A stretch of 64,000 bases of DNA from Misgurnus anguillicaudatus (GCF_027580225.2 NC_073359.2:8732001-8796000); one strand, 5' to 3'. Counted from the first letter of the stretch, positions 34,109 to 48,300 are shown. Notes: generated by a model from the sequence alone, not told the origin. Numbers and translations are program-made.

Positions 34109-37100
34109 ATGATGAACTCCAGACTCTCATCTCTGATCCTGCTGTTACACATTCAAGGTATGAACACCACAGCAACACAAGTACAACACACAGACCTCAC
34201 AGGTCGTAACAGACAGTTTAGTACACTGTAAAAAATAATTTGTTCACTTAACTCATTATATTTTGTTCATTTTTTGCATGGGCTTTTTTGAGTTTATTTT
34301 ACTAATTTTAAACAGTGTAGCTGACAAATGATTAAGTAATATGAACCAATTTAATTTAGTCAAGTAAACTTCTGATTTAAGCTCAACAAACTAAAGTGAA
34401 GTTGTTTAGTTAACTAAAGTCAAGTTTTCAAAACTATGTCTGTTGAGTTCAGCAAACTAAAGTGAAGTCTTCAAAAATGCTTCCGTTGAGTTCAGTGAAC
34501 TAAAGTGAAGTCTTCAAAACTATGTCTGCTACATTCAGCAAACTAAAGCGAAGTCCTTAAAACTGCGTCCGTTACATTCAGTGAACTAAAGCCAAGTCTT
34601 TAAAACTGCGTCCATTACAGTCAGTGAACTAAAGCGAAGTCCTTAAAACTGCGTCCGTTACATTCAGTGGACTAAAGCCAAGTCTTTAAAACTGCGTCCA
34701 TTACATTCAGTGAACTAAAGCGAAGTCTACAAAAATTATTCCGTTGAGTTCAGTGTACTAAAGTGAAGTCTTTAAAACTATGTCTGCTACATTCAGCGAA
34801 CTAAACTGAAGTCTTCAAAAATTCTTCCGTTGAGTTCAGTGAACTAAAGCTAAGTCTTTAAAACTGCATCCATTACATTCAGTGAACTAAAGCGAAGTCT
34901 ACAAAAATTCTTCCATTGAGTTCAGTGAACTAAAGCTAAGTCTTTAAAACTGCGTCCATTACATTCAGTGAACTAAAGCGAAGTCTACAAAAATTCTTCC
35001 GTTGAGTTCAGTGAACTAAAGCTAAGTCTTTAAAACTGCGTCCATTACATTCAGTGAACTAAAGCGAAGTCTACAAAAATTCTTCCGTTGAGTTCAGTGA
35101 ACTAAAGCTAAGTCTTCAAAACTATGTCTGCTACATTCAGCAAACTAAAGCGAAGTCCTTAAAACTGCGTCCGTTACATTCAGTGAACTAAAGCCAAGTC
35201 TTTAAAACTGCGTCCATTACAGTCAGTGAACTAAAGCGAAGTCCTTAAAACTGCGTCCGTTACATTCAGTGGACTAAAGCCAAGTCTTTAAAACTGCGTC
35301 CATTACATTCAGTGAACTAAAGCGAAGTCTACAAAAATTATTCCATTGAGTTCAGTGTACTAAAGTGAAGTCTTCAAAACTATGTCTGCTACATTCAGCG
35401 AACTAAACTGAAGTCTTCAAAAATTCTTCCGTTGAGTTCAGTGAACTAAAGCTAAGTCTTTAAAACTGCATCCATTACATTCAGTGAACTAAAGCGAAGT
35501 CTACAAAAATTCTTCCATTGAGTTCAGTGAACTAAAGCTAAGTCTTTAAAACTGCGTCCATTACATTCAGTGAACTAAAGCGAAGTCTACAAAAATTCTT
35601 CCGTTGAGTTCAGTGAACTAAAGCTAAGTCTTTAAAACTGCGTCCATTACATTCAGTGAACTAAAGCGAAGTCTACAAAAATTCTTCCGTTGAGTTCAGT
35701 GAACTAAAGCTAAGTCTTTAAAACTGCGTCCATTACATTCAGTGAACTAAAGCGAAGTCTACAAAAATTCTTCCGTTGAGTTCAGTGAACTAAAGCTAAG
35801 TCTTTAAAACTGCGTCCATTACATTCAGTGAACTAAAGCGAAGTCTACAAAAATTCTTCCGTTGAGTTCAGTGAACTAAAGCTAAGTCTTTAAAACTGCG
35901 TCCATCACATATAGTGAACTAAAGCGAAGTCTACAAAAATTCTTCCATTGAGTTCAGTGAACTAAAGCTAAGTCTTTAAAACTGCGTCCATTACATTCAG
36001 TGAACTAAAGCGAAGTCTACAAAAATTCTTCCATTGAGTTCAGTGAACTAAAGCTAAGTCTTTAAAACGGCGTCCATTACATATAGTGAACTAAAGCGAA
36101 GTCTACAAAAATTCTTCCATTGAGTTCAGTGAACTAAAGTGAAGTCTTCAAAACCATGTCTGCTACATTCAGCAAACTAAAACGAAGTCTTCAAAACTTT
36201 GTCCGTTACATTCAGCGAACTAAAGTGAAGTCATCTAAACTATGTCTGCTACATTCAGCAAACTAAAACGAAGTCTTCAAAACTTTGTCCGTTACATTCA
36301 GCGAACTAAAGTGAAGTCATCTAAACTATGTCTGCTACATTCAGCAAACTAAAGCAAAGTCTTTAAAACCGCGTCCATTACATACAGGGAACTAAAGTGA
36401 AGTCCTTGAAACTGAGTCCGTTACATTCAGGGAACTAAAGCGAAGTCCTCAAAACCACGTCCGTTACATTCAGGGAACTAAAGCGAAGTCCTCAAAACTG
36501 CGTCCGTTGAGTTCAACAAACTAAAGCAAAGTCTTTAAAACAACATCCGTTACATTCAGCGAACTAAAGTAAAGTCCTCAGAACTATATCCGTTACATTC
36601 AGCAAACTAAAGTGATTTTTTGGAAAATGTAAATACTTCAAAACCTGCAGCAATACTGAATCTGTAAACAATTTCTAAAATCACTTCTGATCTAAACAAA
36701 AATGATATAAAATTAATTTAATGTCCACCTTTCGCATACATTTTATTGCAAAAATAAAATACCTAAAAACATTCAAAGAAAGGTGTTTCAAGTCACAATG
36801 CCTCTAGTACAAGCAACAAGAAAGAAATAACCTTCTAGTAATAACAAAGTTATTACATTACTCAACATTAATAAAAAAAATCATATGAAGAGTTTCGTTG
36901 AAAACCGAGATAACATTTTTGTCAAAACATGTTTATTATTATGTTATCATGTTATTATTTTGTTTTATGGTGCTACTTAGCTGTATTTTTTAAGTTATGA
37001 AGGTTTAAATCAAAACAAACCAACTGTTTTTGAATTTAAGTTAATTGGAATGCACAACCAAAAAACAAGATTTTTGGACAATTAAAAAAACGGTGGTTAT

Positions 37101-40100
37101 CTCGTTTTGCAATGAAACTCTTCATATTCTGAGCAAAGGATATATCCAAACAAGATCACTTTAAAGCATTCAATTTAGAGAACCTGCCCTACATTAGATC
37201 TAAACTGGTTTCAAGCTATTTTTAATCTCAGCTAAAACAAGTGTTAAACTTTTCTAAGCTCTCAAGCTTTAAAAAAGTGTTCAAGTACATTCACAAACTT
37301 TAATTAAAAATTCATCAAACTGATTGCATGTTTTGGCGATCTGGTCAATGCAGCAAGGTTGCAATGGTACATGCAATGCGAACAATATTGTCCTACAATT
37401 TACAAAATATACGGGCTTCAATGCATTTTAGAGGGATAGTTCACCCAAAATGAAAATTCTGGCATCATTTACTCACTGTCATGGTGTTACAAACCTGTAT
37501 AAATTTTTTTGTTCTGATGAACACAAAGATTTTTGAATTTTTTTTGTAATCAAACTGTTCGTGGACCCAATTCACTTTCATAGTAGGCAAAAAAATAACA
37601 TGTAAGTGAATGGGGTCCACAAACGGTTTGGTTACAAACATTTCTAAAAAAAAATCTTCCTTTGTGTTCATCAGAACAAAGAAATGAATACAGGTTTGTA
37701 ACAACATGAGAGTAAGTAATGATGACAATTTTCATTTTTGGGTGAACAATCCCTTTAATCTCAGCTAAAACAAGTTTTACTTATCTAAGCTCCCAAGCTT
37801 CAGCAAATTGATCAATTACGGTCTCAAACTTCAACAAATACATCAAAAATACATAAAACTGATTGCATGTACCAGTGCTACATCGCTGCATTGACCAGAT
37901 CCCCAAAGCATGTAACTTGTAGAACAATGTTATTCGCATTGCAAGATAAAGAACTAGCTTCAAATCACTTATGATCTCAGCTAAAACTAGTTTTACTACA
38001 CTTTTCTAAGCTCCTAACTTTAACAAGTTTATCAATTACAGTCTCAACATTAAACAAACTCAATAAACAACATTGTTTAACATTATAGATTGGCTTCATG
38101 ACATTTCAATTTCAGCTAACAATTCAGTTGCATTACCCAGTGTTACCTCACTGAATCAATTTATTTTTAGACCATGAACCTTTGCTGAGCAGCTTTCTCC
38201 GTCAATCTTCATAAAAATGCGCCGGATCACCTCAAAGGTGTATCGTTACTCTTTGGGATAGTCTATATTCAAAGTGTAAAGGAGTCCAAACAGTATTGCA
38301 AAAGCATTTGGAACATCCTGGAGATTCAAAACCACTAGCTTCTCCTCCAGTATCACAGCCACATCCACAACGTCATCTGGGAAGACACTATCTTTTCGGG
38401 TGTCATCACTCACTGTCAGGATGGCCACCTACACTTTGTGAACAATAACTTTTTCATCATCAATTGGCTGAAAAGAATGAGAAAAAGAAAAAGATTTCAT
38501 TACTGGATTAACTAAAAGAAACACAAAGTAATTAGATAAAACCTAAACTTTAATTATATTTTTCACATGAATAAAACTCTAAATCAAGGTAAACAACCAC
38601 CCCTGTAATTGTAAAAAATGTTAAATGACTTGCTAATTCTAAAACCCCTGTTGTGAAATAGATCAAGATTCTGCGGACAGGCAGCTAGCGGATAGTGAGG
38701 ACACGCGTGAATTCGCTTAGAGCGCCTTTAAATGCCTGAACGGTCGACTGAAATATTTTGCGCTCTGTGGTGTAAACAGCATCACACCAGCACTGCACAT
38801 GATGCTAGTTTATACTCCACTCATATGTTGTAAATAATTTCCTGACTTACAAAATTCACATGAACGTGAAAGTCGGAAAGCTTTGATGATACATAGGATA
38901 CAAGATGAAGTTCCTCGTTTAACTTAGTTGAGTTTGTCCACATTTTATATTGTTTTGCTTTTACATTTTATATCTCGCTTTCCTGCCGCAGGGATAGTTT
39001 CTATGGGAGCGCCTTTGCAAACATGTTCTATAGATCTGAGGATGCTAGTGGTTGCATTGTTCCTTTTCATTATCTGTAATGAGGTGACGCCCACAGGCGG
39101 TACCTGCTATTCATTTGGAAATGAAGGGCGACCACTTGAAATCTCATCAAAACCACCAGACAATGTTTTATCAGATTTAAAGACTTTATTGCAGGGGTCT
39201 CCAACACGTCGCTCGCGAGCTACTGGTAGCTCGCGACTTAATTGCAGGTAGCTCGCTCGTGGGTTTATTTATTTATTTTGTGGTTATGGCGCATTTGGAT
39301 GTCTGGTTATTGTTACAAGCGCCTGTGGTAAAGACTGGGTACTTGTTTGACGTCGTGTTGAGCTGTGTAGACCGGCGTATCATATGACATCAGTAATTTA
39401 CATGGATTAAAGTGAAAAAAATTCTTCTGACTGAAATTTTTTTCAGGCCAAGTCATATTCCTTGTAAATAGGCGAGACCAATAGGGCATTCTAAGGGGAG
39501 ATGTTTTTTTGCCATTAATGCCATATTGAAGTCTACTGTGGGATTTATAGGGTTGCCAACTGTCACTATGAAATACAGCAGCAGTGCGAGTATGGTTTTT
39601 TGTGAATAAACAGTGTTAACACTTAATTACAACATATGATAGGTTTAATAATAGTTTGTTAATTTACAGCTTTACTTTTAACACAGTCCTTTAATTGAAC
39701 CTTTAATATCTGTCTAAAACAAAACACTTGTGACTCCTGCACTAAGGGTTAAAAACGTTATCCCGTCATCTTAATCTACTTGTGACAAACTTAAATTGAT
39801 TCTGTAAGATGTAGTTTGCAGGGCATTTCAGATCAAGGTGAAACAGCTAACTCACTATATAAAAAGAAATATGAATATCACCACCTTTAATGAATCTTAA
39901 TTACTTATTAATTGTAAATCTTATTAATTTGGCATTTACTTATAAATTTTTTTAAATCAAGGTTGAAACTGTTAACATTAGTTAATGCACCATGAACTAA
40001 CATCAATTACTTTAATGACATAAACAAGAATTAATTAATGTTTATATACTCTATATATTTCATAGTTTGTTCATGTTATATAATGCATTTAATAATGTGA

Positions 40101-43100
40101 ACAAATACAACTTTTTTAAAAGTGGTACAGAAATGTTTATATCATATTATTCAGTACACATAAAAAAATAATCCAGGGTTTGTTCTGCTCACACAACAGC
40201 TTACAGTCACAGCTCTAATACAGTAACATTATGTATGAATATAAACCCTGAACGAGCAACTCGAATAAAACTCGTGTACAATTTGCACAGGATGTAATCA
40301 TAGTGACAGTTGTACATTAAATGACTGTACCCTTTATCAACAAATTATTATTTTACAATAGAGGCAGAGCTGAGGTGCTATTTAATGCGCAATGTTATGC
40401 ACTTAAAACAACGCATTGTGCGCAACGTGCGTATATTACACAAGAACAAAATTCAAGCTCACTAAGGATAAACAGTCAGTGATGAAATAAGGATAATAAA
40501 CAATAATGTATATATCTTAGTAAAGGTATAAATTGATTTAGTCAAGAGCAGTAAGAGATTAATTGTTTGATTAACATTAGTGACAGATATAAGCAAAAAA
40601 GGTAACTTACCCTTTTTTCTGCTGTTTACTTTCTCCTAAGCCCTAAATGGTCGTGTTTAAGGATACTTGCAAAGACTGGATTTTTGACGCATAACCTTAT
40701 GTGTATTTAAGGCCAATAAAGCGGCAAAAATACTCACAAGCTCAAGCGAATGGGCGACTTGCTTATTACCCTCATACAGAAACAGCACGCACATTTAACC
40801 CTGTTGTTATTGTTTCAATTTAAAAACACTTGTTTTTGAATGTGGATACATGTACAAACGTCAAGATTTCCTGACCACGCGCACATGCAACTGCAAGAAC
40901 TGACAGGTGGATGACATCAAAGTACTGCGAGAGCATTTCGGAAGCAGTCTCGTCTAATGAGTTCTCGGTTCGCTCTCACGGGATTTTGATGTCATCTGAC
41001 TGCCTCTTGGTTCTTGTGGCACCACGTGAAGTTTACCCATGAGCTTAACAAATTCGTTGTATTAGCCATAGCCACTGGTTAGATCAGCGTAGCAGTCAAA
41101 AATGATCACGTACGAGACAAATCAATTACCCCCAAAATACAGGACCCTAGGCTTACTGTGCAAAGACAAGTAAATTACCTGGCTGTTTGATTTTCTTAGC
41201 CCACGAACTGAAAGGTTTGCCAATCTTCCTCATTTCGCTAAGCCAAGTTGGGGGCCAGTCACACCAAAAGCGCTTTAAACGCTTGCAAACGCAAGGCGCG
41301 ACACACTGCCTTTTTTTAAAAAAGAGCAGTGTGACGCGGCTTTTCATATTGCTAAGCAACCACCGAATCAGCTGTCTTGTCAATCAAATATTGAAGCGTG
41401 AGCGCTCTTTTGCTGTTAACTGTCATATTAGCAGAAACTTTAAAAAGAGGGCACTTGCTCTGACCTTGTTTGAGGGTGAGAGGTGCACAAACACGCAGGA
41501 GAGAGTAAGCGAGTGGAGTCCGGTTCTTCAAAGCAACTGTAAACTTCCCTCACCACAACGTAAGGCCCGCATCTCCCCTCATTTGATTGGACAATGGAAA
41601 GACTCGAATGACGTCAGCGCTTCTCCGCTCTCAGTGCTCCTTCAAAAACGCGTGCGCGGCAGGTGGCAAAAAACTGCAAGGCGCTCGGCGCGCATAAACG
41701 CGTCCTGTCCATAGAATATCATTCAAAAAAGGCACCTGCAACTGCCATAAACGCTTTTGGTGTGACTGGCCCCTTAATCTCCATCGGTCTTATACACTTT
41801 TTTCGATGTCCAAAACATCGGATCCTCCCTGCATTACAAGTATGTCCATGCTAGCAGAAACAAAGATTTACCTTAGCTTAACGTGAGATACAGACAGAAA
41901 ACGCGGAGTGGATCTGGTGTGTAGTGATTACAGAACGCTTACAGTGGAGAGAGGAACGTGATTTTGCTCCACTCCAGGCTTTGATCACATCCCACTTAAC
42001 AAGGTGAATACACGGCGTGTTTATGAAAAGTTAATTTGATAATTTTACAACTGACGGAAATCCGTCGCTACGACGGACAACTTTAATCCATGAATTTAAT
42101 ATGTATGATTCAAAAACAAACAGATAAGTCCGCGCAACGTTGTGAAGCCTGCGCCGCGGCAACCGGACGATCCGCGCACATCTCGAGTCGAGCCACTATA
42201 TGGTTAAAATGGATGCGTCATTTTCTGATTCATTTTTTGAAAAAATGAAAATACAGTCGTCACAAGTGCAATATCATCTCATATTTAAACATCAAATGTC
42301 AAGAGATACCAGCCATACGTGACATACATGCACATCCCTATTATGAATCCAAAAGCAGTTAATACTCTATGTTTGGATCATCTTTCTAAATCTGATCTTT
42401 AATAATTGATTTTTTTATTCAAAATGTGGTATTTTTGGACGAATCCTACCCATATAAGAGTTGATAAAAAAGTATAAATAAAGACAACATGAAAGTTTTT
42501 TGTTGTTGTTGTTTAAACAGATCTGTTCTTTCATTTGATGTATGTTTATGTTTGAAGAAAAGCATTTTCTGGAAGGTATTACAATTTTGTGAAGAAAAAA
42601 AATCCTGGCACTGGCTGGCAACTTTAAAAAAAAAAGAATGCTGTCGGGGAAAGAGTTCAAATCACAGTGAGTTAATAGACAGGTGTCTATGAACTCACTA
42701 ATTTAGGTATAACGTGACACAAGTAGCTCTCGACCACTTTTATTTTTTAGAAAGTAGCTCTCCAATAAAAAAAGGTTGGAGACCCCTGATGTATACTGTG
42801 TTTTGATGGCTAAATGACACGCATCCCGGTGTAGCAGCTGATCCTGTTCCCCTCGTAAATGTCTGTTCCCCCTCCAGTCGATAAAGCTTTTCTGCCGACA
42901 GCGCAGGCGCAGGTACCCAAGAATATCTGTGTGTTTTTTATTAATTTATATTTCTAGTATGGTATAGCATATTTACAGAGTCTGTAGAATCTAATACAGC
43001 TTACAACAATTAAAACTATGAAATAAATATTCAGAAAAAACAGCTGGGTGTACAAAAAGTGACAAAGGGAACAGACATTCTACCGGCTGCTACACCGGTA

Positions 43101-45272
43101 CAAAACAATACGCACAACCGGCGAAACGTCATAGAATGTCTCTGAACAGGTTCACGCCCACTTTTGGGGGAAATCAGCCTAGACCTTCCATTGGCTTCCA
43201 TTCAAAATAGCAGAACAAAGCAACCTTCGTACACAGCCGGCAGGCGTAAATAACTTATGAAATCACTCAGATTAAACATGTTGAGAAATTATCTGTCCAC
43301 CCTGCCTGCCATAGAGCGCGAAAGATACATTAACATATTTAATTTGGTCAATATAAAAACATGTCTCTTTCATTCTCCCAGCATCAAATTTGTGTAATTT
43401 GTCCGATTCTGTGACACTTCTTAGTCTACTTTATGGAACTTAAAAGTCAATATGACTAAGCAGAATAAACAAACCTATAGTTGTAATGTAGACATTACAA
43501 ATCAGAGGCAAATTAATACTTAACCTTTCGGTTCAAATAAGTTAATTTGTAATAACGTTTAAGAACAGGCATAAAAACTTACCCTGCACTCTGCGCAAGT
43601 GCGCATACAAATAGTTAAACACAATGCAGTGACTGAGGCGGCGTCCGGGCTTTTTCGAATTGTTGATTGAACCTGCAAGTCAACACGAAAAGTCCAAATC
43701 AACAAATTTTCCATGTACAAACAGTCTAAAAAAATATAAAATAAATCGTGTATGATAAAACCATAGTTTCTTAAAACAATTTGAACAAACACTGGTGATA
43801 TAGCGCGAGGACGGTCCAAATTCCGAATAATTAGTAAGTTACTTAAAACGGAGACATTAAAAATTACAGACAAAGTAATACCTGTTTCTTTACCCACTTC
43901 GTTTTAAAATAAACAGTTAATTTTTATTAACTGGCATAAAAACTTACCAGGACCATGCGGCTGAGCTTGCACTCTGTTAACTAACATACACATGTTAAAT
44001 GCGGCGAGTCGGTGACTGAGACGACATCCAGTTTTGTCCGGTTTGGTAATGATAAAATCAAGTTTTGCGAATCAACTTAATTGAACCTGCGAGTCAAAAC
44101 AATAAACAAATCTTCCATGTACAAACAGTCTAAAATTCTACTCAAAAATATTCTGTGATAAAACCATGGGTAATTCACCAGAAAATCAAGGTTTCTTAAA
44201 ACAATTTAAAAAAACACTGTGGTGAAATGGCGCTAAGTCAGTCAGGAAGGTTAAAATTCCGAATTGTAATTAAACCGGAGACATTAAATATCACAGACAT
44301 TGTTGTTTCTTTACCCATTTCGTTTCAAACGGACAGTTACTTTTTTATTAACTTTTAATAACCGACATAAAAACTTACCTGGATCAGGCGGCTTGCACTG
44401 ATGCACTCTAACTACACGTAAGTTACATGCGGTGACTGTCACTGACTGACTGACGTGGTATCCGGTTTTGTCCGGTTTGGTAATGAATCAATCCAAAGGC
44501 TGCAGCCTCCGGAGGTCGCATATGCAAGCTGCATACGTCATCAAGACTGTCTTATTTCAGAATATAAACAATTATAAAGGTGACAATTATTCTAGGTTAA
44601 TTGTAAATTGTTGTAATATTATTGTCTTGCAAATGTAATGCTCAGTTAACTCAAATAAACCAGGCTTGATGACATATGCAGCCTGCATATGCGACCTCCG
44701 GAGGCTGCAGCATTCGGATTAAGAAACGGCCAATAAAACCTACGAGTCAACACGAGAGAACACAATCAGTGAATCTTCTATTTTCAAGAATATAATTAGG
44801 GCTGGGCATAGATTAATCTAGATTAATCTCATACAAAAAATTAAAGTAGTTTGTGCTGTGTGTAAATATTATGTATACTTAAACACACACACACATACAT
44901 TTAATAAATGTATTACTTATATATTTTTTTTAATATAATATAGAATAAAAATATAAATTAAAATATATATACACATGTAAATGTTTCTTCAATTTATATA
45001 TATATTAACACAGACAAACTCATATGTCATGCAAAAAATTACTTTTATTTTGTATGAGATTAATCTAGATTAATTTATGCCTGGCACTAAATACTTTTAT
45101 TTTGTATGTGATTAATCTAGATTAATCTATGCCCGGCACTAAAGATAATCCCAAAGTATGCTTATTAATCAAATAAATGTAATTACCATGAAATTACAGA
45201 TTTGTGAACCAAATACGCAACAAACACACACATAAATATATAAATAAATATATATATATAAATAAATAAATA

Positions 45273-45359
<87 letters not shown>

Positions 45360-48300
45360 TCAACGGCCACTTTATAGGTACACCTTACTAGTACCGGGTT
45401 GGACCCCCTTTTGCTTTCAGAACTGCCTTCATCCTTCGTGGTACAGATTCAACTAGGTACTGTAAACATTCCTCAGAGATTTTGGTCCATATTGACATGA
45501 TAACATCACGCAGTTGTTGCAGATTTGTCGGCTGCACATCCAGGGCACAAAGCTCCCGCTCCACCACATCCCAAAAATGCTCCACTGGATTGAGATCTGG
45601 TGACTGTGGAGGCCATTTGAAGAAACCACTCTGAAAAGATTTGCGCTTTATGACATGGCGCGTTATCCTGCCGGAAGTAGCCATCAGAGGATGGGTACAC
45701 TGTGGTCATAAAGTGATGAACATGGTCAGAAACAATACATGATGTTCAATTGGTACTATATGGGCCCAAAGTTTGCCAAGAAAATATCCCCACACCATTA
45801 CACCACCACCACCAGCCTGAACCGTTGATACAAGGCAGGATGGATCCATGCTTTCATGTTGTTGACGCCAAATTTTGACTCTACCATCTGAATGTCGCAG
45901 TAGAAATCGAGACTCATCAGACCAGGCAATGTTTTTCCAATCTATTATTGTCCAATTTTGGTGAGCCTGTGTGAATTTTAGCCTTAGTTTCCTGTTCTTA
46001 GCTGTCAGGAGTGGCACCCGGTGTGGTCTTCTGCTGTAGCCCATCCGGCTCAAGGTTTGACGTGTTGTGCGTTCAGAGATGCTCTTCTGTATATCTCGGT
46101 TGTAACAAGTGGTTATTTGAGTTACTGTTGCCTTTCTATCAGCTCGAACTAGGCTGGCCATTCTTCTGTGACCTTTGGCATCAACAAGGCATTTGCTCCC
46201 ACAGAACTGCCACTCACTGGATATTATGTCTTTTTTGGACCATTCTCTGTAAACCCTTGAGATGGTTGTGTGTGAAAATCCCAGTAGATCAGCAGTTTCT
46301 GAAATACTCAGACCAGCCTGTCTGGCACCAACAACCATGCCACTTTCAAAGTCACTTAAATCACATTTCTTCCTCATTCTGACGCTTGGTTTGAACTGCA
46401 GCAGATTATCTTGACCATGTCTACATGCCTAAATGCATTGAGTTGCTGGCATGTGATTGGCTGATTAGAAATTTGCATTACCACGCAGTTCGATATGTGT
46501 ACCTAATAAAGTGGCCGTGGGTGTACATATACATATACATATACACAAACACATATATGGGTGTGTATGAGTGTGTGTGTAAATCCACTTTATAAAATGT
46601 TACATTTACTCTGTACTCACATTATTTTCCTAGACAACCAGGGCAGCGTCGTTGCGTCCATTTTGTCATCTTCCAGCTGTAAAGGACTTCCGGCCGCATA
46701 AAGGGCTCACCCAAGCGGCCTTATGTTTGTTCTTACTCAATTTTAATGGATGGGAAGCCATTTGTATGGTGACAAAAGTATAATCAATGTGGTTTTGAAA
46801 ACATCACTTTAATTTGCTGAACTTAATGAATGTAATATTTAACACTTCACTTTAATTTGCTGAACTTAATTGATGTTCTTTTGAAAACTTCACTTTAATT
46901 AACTTTACTTAATCAATGTAGTTTTGAAAACTTCACTTTAATTAACTTTACTTAATCAATGTAGTTTTGAAAACTTCACGTTTGTTAACTTTACTTAATC
47001 AATGTAATTTTGAACACTTCACTTTAGTTTGCTGAACTTAATCAATGTAATTTTGAAAACTTCAATTTAGTTAACTTTACTTAATCAATGTAGTTTGTAA
47101 AACTTTACTCAAGTTACCTTTACTTAATCAATGTAGTTTTGAAAACTTCATTTTAATTAACTTTACTTAATCAATGGAGTTTTGAAAACTTCACTTTTGC
47201 TAACTTTACTTAATCAATGTAGTTCTGAAAACTTTACTTAAGTTACCTTTACTTAATCAATATAGTTTTGAAAACTTCACTTTAATTAACTTTACTTAAT
47301 CAATGTAGTTTTGAACACTTCACTTTAGTTTGCTGAACTTAATCAATGTAATTTTGAAAACTTTAATTTAGTTAACTTTACTTAATCAATGTAGTTTGTA
47401 AAACTTTACTTTAGTTTGCTGAACTTAATCAATGTTGTTTTGAAAACTTCATATTTAGTTAACTTTATTTAATCATTGTAGTTTGTAAAACTTCACTTTT
47501 ATTAACTTAACTTAATCTATGTAGTTTTGAAAACTTCACTTTAGTTAACTTTACTTAATCAATGTAGTTTTGAAAACTATACTTTAGTTTGCTGAACTTA
47601 ATTTATGTAATTTTAAAACTTCACATCAGTTTGCTTAACTTAAATCAGCAGTTTACCCAACTAACTGAAATTAGTTCATATTACTTAATAATTTGTCAGC
47701 TACACTTTTCAAAGTTAGCAAAATAAACAAAAAAAACTGTAGTTGTTAGAACTTGAATTTTTCAGTTAAAACAACAGTTATACTTGTTTATTTGTCCTGA
47801 AAGTTGAATGAACTTAAAATGTATTGTCAAGTGAACAATTGAAACAATTTAGTTATGTCCACATAAAAAAATAAGTTGAGAAAACTTAATCACAAAAATA
47901 TTTTTTACAGTGAGTTGTTGGAGTAAGTAGATGTACCAAAGCTTTCTTCTTGAACCTTTTTAATCTCATTCCTATAGATCCTTTTACAGCTCATGTGATC
48001 AAATAGCCTGCACGCGCATTTTGGCAACAGAATTGGTGTTTTTCCCCATTGGTTCTAACTGGTTAGCAACTCAGAAAGTTTATCAAAACGGTTTCCCAGC
48101 ATCAAAACGTCTGTTGTTGTGTTTTGTTACATTAATATATTATACGTATATATGTAACTGGCCACTTTATATTTCGACATCTGTTATTGTCTTCTATCCA
48201 CTCCACTATAGTACACGGATTTGGTAGCTTTGTTGAAAAAGTTGATAAAGTCAACTTTACAAAATAACTTTCTGTCTTGCTTCACTGCTGATTCTTGCCA

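Larger units (their letters stand above)
34224..47912. mobile_element. 13.7-kb composite element with long inverted ends and inverted 43-bp arrays
   Basis: The left end CACTGTAAAAAATAATTTGT is matched by the reverse complement of ACAAAAATATTTTTTACAGTG-type sequence closing at 47912. About 100 bp further in, GTGTAGCTGACAAATGATTA (34317) is again matched in inverse (near 47690), and then each arm enters an array of a 43-bp unit, again inverse to each other. Genes A and B have the uninterrupted CAGTTTAGTKGTTGTTGAAG site, so the boundaries are fixed by comparison; a 3-bp AGT duplication is possible. The interior contains a decayed minus-strand exon, hAT-like and Tc1-like elements and MITEs. I cannot assign a superfamily. 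Confidence 0.8.

Noticed and set aside
34380..36615. Regular repeats that could suggest a CRISPR-like array
   Set aside because: The units abut without unique spacers and the genome is vertebrate; this is a minisatellite.
38928..39251. 107-aa ORF with a hydrophobic start resembling a signal peptide
   Set aside because: It runs into the end of the hAT-like element and shows no domain or splice support.
41187..41714. 175-aa ORF
   Set aside because: It covers most of a MITE (41251-41773) and has no recognisable domain.
43559..43897. 112-aa minus-strand ORF
   Set aside because: It falls in the tandem repeat region and is not kept open in the neighbouring units.
45169..45363. Minus-strand ORF of alternating Ile-Tyr
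   Set aside because: Translation of the TA microsatellite.
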